Shown here piece by piece: positions 27,274 to 36,259 of a stretch of 64,000 nucleotides of DNA; positions within the stretch are counted from its first letter, which is position 1, and each line of letters starts with the position of its first letter. The DNA comes from Pseudomonas alliivorans (GTDB lineage Bacteria; Pseudomonadota; Gammaproteobacteria; Pseudomonadales; Pseudomonadaceae). The DNA is taken from the NCBI RefSeq assembly GCF_017826695.1, contig NZ_JAFFZW010000002.1:682001-746000 (forward strand), in the 5' to 3' direction. A program made the translations under genes and the position numbers. Below the pieces are notes generated by a model. That model was given only the letters and a program-made list of their open reading frames with translations, did no database searches and was not told the origin of the DNA.

Positions 27274-28542
27274 CACCTTGGCCGCTACACTGAGGTTGTC
27301 GCTGTGGCGGGTCAGCACATCACACAGAGCCTGCCGCTCAGCCCGGGACTTGTAGTCATCCAGCGTTCCCATGCTACTGACAATGTCTTCCTCGCCCAGA
27401 AGCCCCAGATCCGCGGCTTCGATCTGCCGACCTTCGGCCAGTACCAGACCACGTCGCACCCGGTTGGCCAGTTCGCGCACGTTGCCCGGCCAGTCATGCT
27501 TGCCCATGGCAATCAGCGCATCCTGACTGAAGTTCCGGGCGCGCCTGCCGGTTTCATGGCTGTAGAAATGCGCAAAATGATTGGCCAGCATTGCCAGATC
27601 GCCATGTCGCTCACGCAGCGGAGCCGTGCCGACCTGCAGGACATTGAGCCGGTAATACAGGTCCTCACGAAAACGCTTCTTGCGAATGGCCGCCTCGAGG
27701 TCCACATGGGTGGCGGCCAGCACCCGGACATCCACAGGAATCGGCTCACTGCTGCCGATGCGTTCGATCTGTCGATCCTGTATGAAGCGCAGCAGATGCG
27801 CCTGGACTTCGAGGGGCAGATCGCCGATTTCATCCAGAAACAGCGTGCCACCGTCTGCCGCTTCAATACGCCCTATCCTGCGCTCCTGTGCGCCGTTGAA
27901 GGCGCCCTTCTCATAACCGAACAGCTCGGCGTGAATCAGGTGTTCGGCAATGGCACCGCAATTCACGGCCACGAACGGTTTGTTACGCCGTTGAGACTGG
28001 GCGTGCAGGGTGCGCGCGACCAGCTCTTTACCCGTACCGCGTTCGCCGCGAATCATGACCGGCGACTCCGTCGGTGCCAGCTTCCCGAGCAATCGACGCA
28101 GCTCGCGAATCGGCCTGCTCTCGCCGAGCATCTCGTGTTCGCTGCTGGACGTCTGCGCCGCCCCCTGAGCCCGCAGTCGAGCCATGCCATAGGCACGGCC
28201 CAGCGTGACCTGCATACGGGCGACATCGAACGGCAGGGTATGGAAATCGAAAAACCACTCGCAGACGAAATCCCCGATCTTTTCCCGGCGCAGGTCATCC
28301 GGCGCCAGCACTGCGATCCATTGAGTATTGGTGCGAGTAATGAGCTCCTTGACCATCTCGGGATGCTCGAAATGGTCAGGCATCAGGCGAATCAAACCGA
28401 CATCACAGCTGAGAGTGAGCGCCGACTCGAGCGTACTGCTGTCCACCGCCCATCCGGCGGCATGCAGAACAGGGATCAATTGATGACAATCATCACAGGG
28501 GTCAACAATTAACAGACGTCGCGTTGGGGCCGATTCATGCAT
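27217..28542 (-). CDS. VpsR-type AAA+ transcriptional regulator (sigma-54 activator family)
   Basis: A 441-residue protein with three parts. An N-terminal receiver-like domain (residues 1-125, ending PFDVARMQVTLGRAYGMA) resembles that of VpsR. The AAA+ domain has Walker A GERGTGKE and Walker B GGTLFLDEIGD. The C-terminal FIS-type helix-turn-helix ends VLGISRPTFYRLLHKHQIR. The sigma-54 contact loop reads GAFNGA instead of GAFTGA, so it may not activate sigma-54 polymerase in the normal way. A Shine-Dalgarno AAGGA precedes the ATG. VpsR-like proteins often bind cyclic di-GMP and control exopolysaccharide; here that is an inference only. Confidence 0.85.
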   Translation of the reverse strand: MHESAPTRRLLIVDPCDDCHQLIPVLHAAGWAVDSSTLESALTLSCDVGLIRLMPDHFEHPEMVKELITRTNTQWIAVLAPDDLRREKIGDFVCEWFFDFHTLPFDVARMQVTLGRAYGMARLRAQGAAQTSSSEHEMLGESRPIRELRRLLGKLAPTESPVMIRGERGTGKELVARTLHAQSQRRNKPFVAVNCGAIAEHLIHAELFGYEKGAFNGAQERRIGRIEAADGGTLFLDEIGDLPLEVQAHLLRFIQDRQIERIGSSEPIPVDVRVLAATHVDLEAAIRKKRFREDLYYRLNVLQVGTAPLRERHGDLAMLANHFAHFYSHETGRRARNFSQDALIAMGKHDWPGNVRELANRVRRGLVLAEGRQIEAADLGLLGEEDIVSSMGTLDDYKSRAERQALCDVLTRHSDNLSVAAKVLGISRPTFYRLLHKHQIR

Positions 28543-28850
28543 AGAGGTTCCTTGGCGCCCGGCGTCGAATTAAGGTTATGAAAAACGCTGTATAAACAGT
28601 ATGTTGGCGAGCCCGATCCTTACATTAGCAAATATTTGACACCGCCTTGTACCGTTTGCATCTAATGGCAATAACCAAACGTCATTAGTGATGTAACGCT
28701 ACTTTTACGGCCGCGCACGTAACGGAATAAAAAAAATTTCAGAAATGTGTGTGACTCATGCGCCCCTCCCGTTCATCAACACAAGTAACCAGCCGGACGG
28801 TAAGCCCGCCGACGTGACTGAATTGATATGGGCACTTTGAGGAATTGACC
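28543..28850 (+). promoter_or_regulatory. AT-rich divergent promoter region
   Basis: About 308 bases between the AAA+ regulator (minus) and the 88-residue gene (plus), clearly more AT-rich than the flanks. TTGACA at 28636-28641 followed at 19 bases by TCTAAT is a possible sigma-70 promoter for the plus-strand gene, with a longer than ideal spacer. No sigma-54 site was found. Confidence 0.35.
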
Positions 28851-29117
28851 ATGAACGCCCCACTGCGCTTCAACGATGCACTTCTGATCGCTGGACACGC
28901 TTTTGAACCCTTCCAGTGTGTTGCCTGGGCACCACAGGACGGGAACGGCGAACTGAGCCTGACCGTAATTGACCGCACCAGCACCCGCATTGGCCGCAAG
29001 CAGATTCCGAGCAGCACCTACTCGGACAAACAGCAGCTGGCCAGCGCTCTGGAGCAGGCCCGTGCTGAAATCAGTAACGAAGGGTATGACCTCAAGCCTT
29101 GGACCATGCCAGCCTGA
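28851..29117 (+). CDS. Conserved-type hypothetical protein, 88 residues
   Basis: A small soluble protein starting MNAPLRFNDALLIAGHAFEP. The body alternates short strands (AWAPQDGNGELSLTVIDRT) with a C-terminal helix (KQQLASALEQARAEI). A good Shine-Dalgarno GAGGA lies 7 bases before the ATG at 28851; a TTG two codons upstream is less likely. No family is recognised with certainty. It stands alone, divergent from the AAA+ regulator, so it may be one of its targets. Confidence 0.7.
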   Translation: MNAPLRFNDALLIAGHAFEPFQCVAWAPQDGNGELSLTVIDRTSTRIGRKQIPSSTYSDKQQLASALEQARAEISNEGYDLKPWTMPA

Positions 29118-29280
29118 GTTCCTGTTTGAGCGTGCCTATCGAAGTGCGCAGTCCGTTACACGCGACTCTGCCTCGATACTGATCGTGCCCATCGCTGCGC
29201 GTGGGCACGCATCCCTTGAGGCTCCGGGCACAGATTCGGACTCAGTGAGCAGAACGCGTCACCTGAGTCACCGCTGAGCT

Positions 29281-29871
29281 TCAGTCAGCCGGGCCAAGCT
29301 CATCAATATGCCGATAATCCGCCCCCAGGCCGCGCGCCAGCTCTCGCGCTCTTCCCAGCCGAATCGGGCCTTTTTCCATATCGATCAACAGACTTGCGCA
29401 CTCAAAGGCCAACAGTGCCGGCAGTTGCTTGAGCCTGCCGTCGGTCAGCACCAGAACACGCTGTTGTTCGCACGGATAACGCTTGCTGCGTTTCGCCAGC
29501 CACAGACGGGCCTCTTCCAACGCTTGCGGCAGCGGCGTTCCGCCTCCGGCCCCCAGCGCATCCAGCCACGGAGTCAGCGCCGACGATGCTTTCAAGCCCT
29601 GATACTGCCAGCTTGGCGTATTGCCACTGGCGGTGAGCAAGGCCAGTCGGGTGCGGCTGCGATAGGCGTCGTCAAATACCTGGGACAGTACGCCCTTTGC
29701 CTGGCTGAGTGCCTGATGGCGTTTCGTTGACGCAGACGCATCGACAATCACCAGCAAGAGCTCGCTGGGGCGGCTGCTGCGCGGCTGGCGAACCAGATCG
29801 CCAGCCTTTTTCGGACGACCTCTCATCAAGGTCGGCAGCCATTGGACAGGGCCATCCAGGCCTGCTCGCAA
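29281..29871 (-). CDS. chlD: VWA domain part of chelatase subunit ChlD (probably made by -1 frameshift from the upstream frame)
   Basis: The frame encodes a von Willebrand A domain with an intact MIDAS: VIVDASASTKR, the threonine in GGGTPLPQA and LVLTDGRLKQ. The only codon usable as a plain start is TTG at 29871, without a Shine-Dalgarno. However the frame is open further upstream, to 30015, and the conserved-looking stretch RPGRLASGRTGAL precedes the TTG. The upstream frame enters this one exactly by a -1 slip at 29955-29961. The natural product is therefore most likely a fusion of about 567 residues (AAA+ domain, proline-rich linker, VWA domain), the normal build of ChlD, which works with ChlI and CobN in cobalt insertion. 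Confidence 0.8.
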   Translation of the reverse strand: MRAGLDGPVQWLPTLMRGRPKKAGDLVRQPRSSRPSELLLVIVDASASTKRHQALSQAKGVLSQVFDDAYRSRTRLALLTASGNTPSWQYQGLKASSALTPWLDALGAGGGTPLPQALEEARLWLAKRSKRYPCEQQRVLVLTDGRLKQLPALLAFECASLLIDMEKGPIRLGRARELARGLGADYRHIDELGPAD

Positions 29872-29913
29872 TGCGCCGGTTCTGCCCGAAGCAAGTCGGC
29901 CCGGCCGGGGAAC

Positions 29914-29961
29914 GGCACCCGCCCCCTTTGAGCGATGGGGACGGATGCCTAAGGCTTTTTT
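29914..29961 (-). promoter_or_regulatory. Programmed -1 ribosomal frameshift signal (slippery site plus stem-loop)
   Basis: On the minus strand the heptamer A AAA AAG (29961-29955) stands in frame as xxA AAA AAG, the most efficient bacterial slippery site, known from dnaX. Five bases later starts a 13-bp stem: 5' arm 29949-29937, 3' arm 29926-29914, all positions paired (two G-U), with a 10-base loop. The zero-frame stop TAG (29951-29949) follows two codons after the slip site. A -1 slip continues with GCC TTA GGC into the VWA frame. Stimulatory hairpins at 5-8 bases from the slip site are standard. Confidence 0.85.
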
Positions 29962-30983
29962 GGCCAGCTCGGCACTTCGCGGCGTGCTCCGGTAGGCACT
30001 GCCTGAGCCGGTAGCTCACCCCAACTGCCCTGCCCGCCTTGGGTGTCCTGTTTTTCGGACACACCGGAAGGTGGCGTTTCCGGTGTTTCCGGCGATTGTG
30101 GTGGTGGCGACTGTTCGCGACGGCGATGACGCAAGGCAAACTCGGCCACGGCATCAATGTCCTGTTCTTCGATCTGCCCCGCGCCACGCCAGGCCGCATG
30201 TGCCCGTGCGGCGCGCAGCCAGACCAGATCGGCACGCATACCGTCCACACCCGCCGCAAAGCAGCGTTCGGTAATCAGCGCCAGCGACGTGTCATCCAGT
30301 TCAATGCCAGCCAGCCGCGAACGGGCCTGCTCACAACGCTGTTTCAGCGCGTTCTGCCCGGATTGCCATTGAGCACCGAAAGCGTACGGATCGGCATCGA
30401 AATCCAGACGCCTGCGGATGATCTGGCTACGCTCGGCAGGCAGCACCTGTCCGCTCAGGGCGACGTTGAGGCCGAAACGGTCCAGCAATTGCGGACGCAG
30501 TTCACCCTCTTCCGGGTTCATGGTGCCGATCAACACGAAACGGGCCGCATGACGATGGGAGATGCCATCACGCTCCACCAGATTGACACCGCTGGCAGCG
30601 ACATCCAGCAGCAGGTCGACCAGATGATCAGCCAGCAGGTTGACCTCATCGACATACAGCACGCCGCCATCGGCCTTGGCCAGCACACCTGGCGAGAATC
30701 GCGCGCGGCTTTCGGACAGCGCGGCATCGAGATCCAGCGTGCCGACCAACCGTTCTTCGGTCGCACCCAATGGCAGAGTCACGAACTGCCCGCTGGCGAG
30801 CAGATCAGCCAGTCCGCGCGCCAGGGTCGATTTGGCCATGCCTCGTGGACCTTCGATCAACACGCCACCAATACGCGGATCAATGGCAGTCAGGCACAGC
30901 GCCAGCTTCAGGTCATCGGCACCCACGACGGCGGCGAGCGGAAAATGCGGCGTTTCGGCAAGGTTTGAATCAGACAGGGTCAT
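29949..30983 (-). CDS. Mg/Co-chelatase AAA+ subunit (ChlI-like zero-frame product of chlD)
   Basis: A 344-residue AAA+ protein of the ChlI/BchI family. Walker A GPRGMAKST lies around residue 45 and Walker B GGVLYVDEVNLL around residue 106. The C-terminal 55 residues are a Pro/Gln/Gly-rich linker (QSPPPQSPETPETPPSG) like the linker between the AAA+ and VWA halves of ChlD; an ordinary ChlI has no such tail. Translation stops at TAG 29951-29949, or slips -1 just before it to add the VWA domain. The ATG at 30983 overlaps the cobN stop as TGATG; a GTG one codon upstream is possible. It supplies the ATPase motor of the CobN chelatase. Confidence 0.9.
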   Translation of the reverse strand: MTLSDSNLAETPHFPLAAVVGADDLKLALCLTAIDPRIGGVLIEGPRGMAKSTLARGLADLLASGQFVTLPLGATEERLVGTLDLDAALSESRARFSPGVLAKADGGVLYVDEVNLLADHLVDLLLDVAASGVNLVERDGISHRHAARFVLIGTMNPEEGELRPQLLDRFGLNVALSGQVLPAERSQIIRRRLDFDADPYAFGAQWQSGQNALKQRCEQARSRLAGIELDDTSLALITERCFAAGVDGMRADLVWLRAARAHAAWRGAGQIEEQDIDAVAEFALRHRRREQSPPPQSPETPETPPSGVSEKQDTQGGQGSWGELPAQAVPTGARREVPSWPKKP

Positions 30984-33900
30984 CACTTCTCTTCCATATC
31001 CAGCAGCAGGTCTTCCAGGGCTTGTTGATAATCGCCCGGCACCTGCCAGAGGCCGCGCTGCTGAGCCTCGAGCATGCGCTCGGTCATGTCACGCAAGGCA
31101 TCGGGGTTGTGCTGTTCAATGAATTCACGAGTCGACGGGTCGAGCAGATAGGCATCGGCCAGCAGTGCGTATTGGTGATCATCGATCAGCTCAGTCGTCG
31201 CGTCGAATGCGAACAGGAAGTCCACGGTGGCCGCCATTTCGAACGCGCCTTTGTAGCCGTGGCGTTTGACGCCCTCGATCCACTTGGGATTCGCTGCCCG
31301 CGAACGGATCACACGGTTCAACTCTTCCTTCAAGGTGCGGATTTTCGGCAGGTCCGGCTGGCTGTGATCACCATGGTAGCTGGCCGTTTTCTGGCCGCTG
31401 AGGGTTTCAGCGGCGGCGAGCATGCCACCTTGAAACTGGTAGTAATCGTTGGAATCGAGCAGATCGTGCTCGCGGTTGTCCTGGTTCTGCACCACCGCCT
31501 GCACCTGAGAAAGACGCTGAGCGAAACGCTGCCGGGCAGGTGTGCCTTCATCTGAACCGCCATAGGCATAACCGCCCCAATTCAGATAAACCTCGGCCAG
31601 GTCCTCGCGGCTTTGCCACAAGCGACCATCGATAGCGCCTTGGACGCCTGCGCCATAGGCGCCTGGCTTGGCACCGAAGATGCGCCAGCCGGCCTGACGC
31701 GCGGCTTCGTCCTCGCTCAGACCTTCAGCGATAAAATTTGCCCGTTCTTCGCGCACACGGGCGGCAATCGGGTTCAGGTCATCCGGTTCGTCCAGCGCCG
31801 CAACAGCTTGCACGGCTGCGTCGAACAGACGAATCAGGTTGGCAAAGGCATCGCGAAAGAAGCCGGAAACCCGCAAGGTCACGTCCACTCGCGGGCGGTC
31901 CAGCAGGCTGACCGGCAGAATCTCGAAGTCATCGACGCGCTGACTGCCCGTCGCCCAGACAGGACGCACACCCATCAGCGCCATGGCCTGCGCAATGTCG
32001 TCGCCGCCTGTGCGCATGGTCGCTGTGCCCCAGACCGAGAGGCCCAGTTGCCGCAAATGATCGCCGTGGTCCTGAAGATGGCGCTCCAGCAGCAGGTTTG
32101 CCGACTGGAAGCCGATCCGCCACGCCGTGGTCGTTGGCAGGTTGCGTACGTCCACGCTGAAGAAATTGCGCCCGGTGGGCAATACATCCAGCCGCCCGCG
32201 ACTCGGCGCACCGCTGGGCCCGGCAGGCACAAAGCGACCGCTCAGCGCATCCAGCATGCCCTGCATTTCTCCGGGACCACAGGCGTCAAGGCGTGGGGCG
32301 ACCATTTCCCGCAGGCTGTCGAGGATCAGCGCCAGATCGGCATGCTCCGGCAAATCCGTCACGTCTCGACCTTGCGTAATGCGTTCGATCAAGACGGCGG
32401 CGTAGAGCTCAAGACGCTCACGCGCATCGCCAGCCGTGCGCCACGGGTCGGCACTCAGTGCCAGCAGTTCGGTTGGTCGCGGCCCCTGCCAAGGCTCGGC
32501 AAGCTCGCAATCCAGCGGATCGAAGCCCAGATCGAATGCCTTGCTCAACGCCCGCAACAGGCTCGACTGGGCTCCGCGGCCGTCGCCACGGGGAATACGC
32601 AACAGCGCCAGCAACGTGTCGGTGCGCAAGCGACCTTCAGGTGACTGGCCAAAGATATGCAGACCATCGCGGATCTGCGATTCCTTCAAATCACACAGAT
32701 AGGTGTCCAGACGCGGCAACCAGACTGCAACGTCTGCATCACAGTCGGTCGCTTCATCCAGCGCCAGTTCCCGGTCGATCTGCGTTTCGCGGACCAGCTT
32801 CAGGATATCGCGCTGCAGCTCGCGGGCGCGGCGCGGGTCGAGCAACTGTGCTTCGTAATATTCGTCGGCCAGCAATTCCAGATTGCGCAGCGGGCCGTAG
32901 GTTTCGGCGCGGGTCAGGGGCGGCATCAGGTGGTCGATGATCACGGCCTGCGTACGACGCTTGGCCTGCGCACCCTCGCCCGGATCGTTGACGATAAACG
33001 GATAGATATTCGGCATCGGACCCAGCACCGCATCCGGCCAGCAGTTCTCCGACAGGCCTACACCCTTGCCGGGCAGCCACTCCAGGTTGCCGTGTTTGCC
33101 GACATGCACCACCGCATGCGCGCCGTAGGCCTTGCGCAGCCAGAAGTAGAAAGCGAGATAGCCATGCGGCGGCACCAGATCCGGGTCGTGATAGACCGCG
33201 CTCTGATCGACCTGATAGCCGCGTGCAGGCTGAATGCCGACAAAGGTCAGACCGAAGCGCAGGCCTGCGATCATCATCCGGCCGCTACGGAACATCGGAT
33301 CGGCGTCCGGCGCGCCCCAGCGGGCGTTCACCGCATCACGATTGGCCTGCGGCAGCGCATTGAACGCGTCCAGATATTCATCCAGCGCCATGCTCTGCTG
33401 ACACGGACGCTGATCGATGCTGTCCAGATCGTTGGTCACGCCGCCAAGCAGTTGGTGAATCAGCTCGGTGCCGCTGTCAGGCAGCTCAGACACCGGATAA
33501 CCCTCAGCCTGCATGGCGCGCAGGATATTCAGTGCGGCAGCCGGCGTGTCCAGCCCGACGCCGTTGCCGATACGACCGTCGCGAGTGGGATAGTTGGCCA
33601 GAATCAGCGCGACACGCTTGTCGCCATTGGGCAGCCGCGCCAGCAGAATCCAGCGCCGCGCCAGTTGCGCGACGAAATCCATACGCTCGGGATGAGCCCG
33701 GTAGCAGACCACATCGGACTGACTGCGCTCACTGCGCCACGCCAGGTCCTTGAAGCTGATGGGACGGCTGATGATGCGCCCGTCCAGTTCCGGCAGCGCG
33801 ATGTGCATCGCCAGATCGCGCGCGCCCAGGCCCTGCTCGCTGGCCTGCCATGCAGGCTCGTTGTCCTGCGCACAGATGGCCTGAATGACCGGCACGTCGC

Positions 33901-34747
33901 GTCGGAACGGTCGCAGGTGCGGCGCTTCCGGACTCGACTGGGCAAAGCCGGTGGTGTTGAGGATCAGCTCAACTCCGGCCTCATCCAGCCAGTCTTCTAC
34001 CTGCGTGAAGCAGCCAGCCTCCTTGAGGCTGGCGACGGCGATCGGCAAAGGGTTGAGGCCCTGTGCCTGCAGTCGCGCGCAGAAGTCGTCGATGAAGCCG
34101 GTGTTGGCGGCCTGCAAGTGCGAACGATAAAACAGCAGCGCAGCCACAGGCTGGTCACTCAGCCAATCGGCCTGCCAGCCGGCCAGTCCGGCAGTTGCCC
34201 GCTTCGGATGATAAACAGCGGTACGTGGCAACGGCTGAGGCTCGGCCCAGGCGTAGTCGTGACCGAGCCAGGTGCTGGCGATGCAGCTATAAAGGTCCAG
34301 CGCATTCTGTAGACCGCCCTGACGCAGGAACTGCCACAGGCGGTTGCAGTCGGTCGCAGCAACGGTGCTCAGGTCGATCAGTTCCGGATCGTGCCGGTCA
34401 CACCCCGGCACCATAATCACCGTGACGCCTTGCGCAGCCAGTTCCATCAGCCGCTCGACGCCGTAACGCCAGTAACCAATGCCGCCGTGCAGAGAAAGCA
34501 CAATCACTTTGGCGTGACGCAGTACCTCATCGACATATAGGTCGACCGAGGCGTGGTTCTGTATCTGCATCGGGTTGGCCAGACGCAGGCTGGGATAATC
34601 ATCCGGCATCTGCCGGGCCGCTTCGGCCAGCAGCGCCAGGCTCGAATCGCCGCTGCAGAGAATCACCAGATCGGCCGGGGTCTGCCCCAGGTCAGCGATG
34701 CTGTCGTCGGGTACGAAACCGCCGGGCTGGGTTCTCAGCAGGTGCAT
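30983..34747 (-). CDS. cobN: Cobaltochelatase large subunit CobN
   Basis: A 1254-residue protein, typical for CobN/ChlH-type chelatase large subunits. It inserts Co2+ into hydrogenobyrinate a,c-diamide in the aerobic cobalamin pathway and needs AAA+ and VWA partner subunits. The family signature regions are seen, e.g. HVGKHGNLEWLPGKGVGLS near residue 540, PNIYPFIVNDPGEGAQAKRR near residue 580 and YNWGGYAYG-like LNWGGYAYGGSDEG near the C-terminus. The gene lies 4 bases from cobW upstream and overlaps the chlI/chlD gene downstream, so all three chelatase functions share one riboswitch-controlled mRNA. No cobS/cobT pair is in the window, in line with ChlI/ChlD-type partners. Confidence 0.95.
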   Translation of the reverse strand: MHLLRTQPGGFVPDDSIADLGQTPADLVILCSGDSSLALLAEAARQMPDDYPSLRLANPMQIQNHASVDLYVDEVLRHAKVIVLSLHGGIGYWRYGVERLMELAAQGVTVIMVPGCDRHDPELIDLSTVAATDCNRLWQFLRQGGLQNALDLYSCIASTWLGHDYAWAEPQPLPRTAVYHPKRATAGLAGWQADWLSDQPVAALLFYRSHLQAANTGFIDDFCARLQAQGLNPLPIAVASLKEAGCFTQVEDWLDEAGVELILNTTGFAQSSPEAPHLRPFRRDVPVIQAICAQDNEPAWQASEQGLGARDLAMHIALPELDGRIISRPISFKDLAWRSERSQSDVVCYRAHPERMDFVAQLARRWILLARLPNGDKRVALILANYPTRDGRIGNGVGLDTPAAALNILRAMQAEGYPVSELPDSGTELIHQLLGGVTNDLDSIDQRPCQQSMALDEYLDAFNALPQANRDAVNARWGAPDADPMFRSGRMMIAGLRFGLTFVGIQPARGYQVDQSAVYHDPDLVPPHGYLAFYFWLRKAYGAHAVVHVGKHGNLEWLPGKGVGLSENCWPDAVLGPMPNIYPFIVNDPGEGAQAKRRTQAVIIDHLMPPLTRAETYGPLRNLELLADEYYEAQLLDPRRARELQRDILKLVRETQIDRELALDEATDCDADVAVWLPRLDTYLCDLKESQIRDGLHIFGQSPEGRLRTDTLLALLRIPRGDGRGAQSSLLRALSKAFDLGFDPLDCELAEPWQGPRPTELLALSADPWRTAGDARERLELYAAVLIERITQGRDVTDLPEHADLALILDSLREMVAPRLDACGPGEMQGMLDALSGRFVPAGPSGAPSRGRLDVLPTGRNFFSVDVRNLPTTTAWRIGFQSANLLLERHLQDHGDHLRQLGLSVWGTATMRTGGDDIAQAMALMGVRPVWATGSQRVDDFEILPVSLLDRPRVDVTLRVSGFFRDAFANLIRLFDAAVQAVAALDEPDDLNPIAARVREERANFIAEGLSEDEAARQAGWRIFGAKPGAYGAGVQGAIDGRLWQSREDLAEVYLNWGGYAYGGSDEGTPARQRFAQRLSQVQAVVQNQDNREHDLLDSNDYYQFQGGMLAAAETLSGQKTASYHGDHSQPDLPKIRTLKEELNRVIRSRAANPKWIEGVKRHGYKGAFEMAATVDFLFAFDATTELIDDHQYALLADAYLLDPSTREFIEQHNPDALRDMTERMLEAQQRGLWQVPGDYQQALEDLLLDMEEK

Positions 34748-34750
34748 GGA

Positions 34751-35860
34751 TCAGTCCTTGCTCATCTCAAGAAGTTTTGCTTCCAGCCCTTTATAAACCT
34801 CTTCTTCCAGCAAGCTGTTGAGCTGGGCTTCAAGCGCAGCGGCATCCAGTTCCTGGCCAATCAACACCAGATTAGTGATGCGCTCTTCGTCCGCACGCCA
34901 TGCACGGTCAAAGTGCTTATCAAAACGTGTGCCCACGCCCTGAATCAGCAGGCGCATCGGCTTGCCGGGAATCGCGGCAAAACCTTTGACGCGCAGAATG
35001 CCGTGCTGCACGACCAGTTGGTTCAATGCATTGAGCAGTAAAGCCTCTTCGGCCTGAGGCAGTTTGATGGAGATCGAGTCAAACGCGTCGTGGTCGTGAT
35101 CATCGTCTTCACCGTCATGATGATCATGATGGGTCTTGCGACCGTCGATGTGGACTTCCGATTCGGCACCGACGCCCAGCAACACGCTGATCGGCAGACG
35201 ACCACTGCTGGCCTCGATCACCTTGACGGCGGGCGGCAGTTCTTCAGCGACTTCGGCGCGAACCGCAGCCAACCCTTCAGCGTCGATCATGTCGGCCTTG
35301 TTGAGGATGACCAGATCGGCGCTGGCCAATTGGTCGGCAAACAATTCGTGCAGGGGCGACTCATGATCCAGATTCGGGTCCAGCTTGCGCTGGGCATCGA
35401 CCTGGTCCGGGAAGGCTGCAAACGTACCGGCCAATACCGCCGGACTGTCGACCACGGTGATGACCGCATCGACGGTGCAGGCGTTACGGATTTCCGGCCA
35501 TTGGAAAGCCTGAACCAGAGGCTTTGGCAGCGCCAGGCCGCTGGTCTCGATCAGGATGTGATCCAGATCGCCGCGACGAGCCACCAGTTCGCGCATCACC
35601 GGGAAGAACTCTTCCTGAACCGTGCAGCACAGGCAGCCGTTGGCCAGCTCATAGACACGCCCGTTGGCCTCTTCTTCGGTACAGCCAATGGTGCACTGCT
35701 TGAGGATTTCGCCGTCGATACCCAACTCGCCGAACTCGTTGACGATCACAGCGATGCGACGCCCTTCGGCGTTATCGAGCATGTGACGCAACAGGGTGGT
35801 TTTACCCGAGCCCAGAAAGCCGGTGACGATGGTGACGGGAAGCTTGGCCAGTGTTTTCAT
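34751..35860 (-). CDS. cobW: CobW, metal-chaperone GTPase of cobalamin synthesis
   Basis: A 369-residue COG0523 GTPase. Walker A GFLGSGKTT is at residues 14-22 and the metal-binding GCLCC motif at 75-79. A flexible loop rich in His and Asp (THHDHHDGEDDDHDHD, around residue 255) follows, typical of metal delivery proteins. CobW is thought to hand cobalt to CobN, which follows 4 bases downstream. The ATG at 35860 was chosen because it begins directly before the conserved KLPVTIVTGFLGSGK; the open frame extends to 35917 without conserved residues. It is the first gene behind the minus-strand B12 riboswitch. Confidence 0.93.
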   Translation of the reverse strand: MKTLAKLPVTIVTGFLGSGKTTLLRHMLDNAEGRRIAVIVNEFGELGIDGEILKQCTIGCTEEEANGRVYELANGCLCCTVQEEFFPVMRELVARRGDLDHILIETSGLALPKPLVQAFQWPEIRNACTVDAVITVVDSPAVLAGTFAAFPDQVDAQRKLDPNLDHESPLHELFADQLASADLVILNKADMIDAEGLAAVRAEVAEELPPAVKVIEASSGRLPISVLLGVGAESEVHIDGRKTHHDHHDGEDDDHDHDAFDSISIKLPQAEEALLLNALNQLVVQHGILRVKGFAAIPGKPMRLLIQGVGTRFDKHFDRAWRADEERITNLVLIGQELDAAALEAQLNSLLEEEVYKGLEAKLLEMSKD

Positions 35861-35984
35861 CAGATGCCCTTGTGGCAATGCGGCGGGCAGACAGGACGAG
35901 AACCGCGTGCGACACACACGGATCAGATCGCCACCGGATCACCCCGCCCGGTTGTAGTGAGAATTCGCAGGCCTTGGCCCGGGT

Positions 35985-36185
35985 CGAGGCAGGTCTCCTG
36001 GCTTACGGCAGCGCATTGCAGGCTTTCAAGCCTTGCGATACGCATTCATCGCGCCTTCCCGCCGGGGCAGTGGCTGTGCGACGAACATGACCGATTACAG
36101 TTGCGGGGGCAGCTGCGGCATCGACCGCATTCCCGTCTTAGCTACGCTTGAGCACTGGGCTGCAAGCGAAGAACCTCGAACCGGC
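35985..36185 (-). promoter_or_regulatory. Cobalamin (B12) riboswitch upstream of cobW-cobN-chlID
   Basis: Read on the minus strand the region holds the conserved order of the AdoCbl riboswitch: GACGGGAATGCGGTC, then GCTGCCCCCGCAACTGTAA, then GCCACTG, then GGGAAGGCGCGATGAA and the B12 box GCCAGGAGACCTGC near 35988-36001. The 5' boundary is approximate. It should shut off cobW-cobN-chlID when adenosylcobalamin is plentiful. About 125 bases separate it from the cobW start. Confidence 0.9.
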
Positions 36186-36259
36186 AAGGCTACGCAGTGA
36201 CCGCTGGCAGGTCAATCGCTGAGATTGACGATCCCCCGTCACGCGTGGTCTCCTGTGCG

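Noticed and set aside
28588..28599. CTGT-N4-ACAG palindrome resembling a LexA box
   Set aside because: A LexA box needs CTGT-N8-ACAG; spacing here is four bases short, and no SOS gene follows.
29281..29961. Reading the chlI/VWA break as a sequencing error or simple frameshift mutation
   Set aside because: The break falls exactly on an in-phase A AAA AAG with a perfectly paired 13-bp stem at the proper distance and a stop just behind it; chance or error would not supply this set.
31613..34312. Two long plus-strand open frames opposite cobN
   Set aside because: GC-rich antisense frames of cobN; protein content low-complexity, without start signals. CobN motifs on the minus strand are unambiguous.
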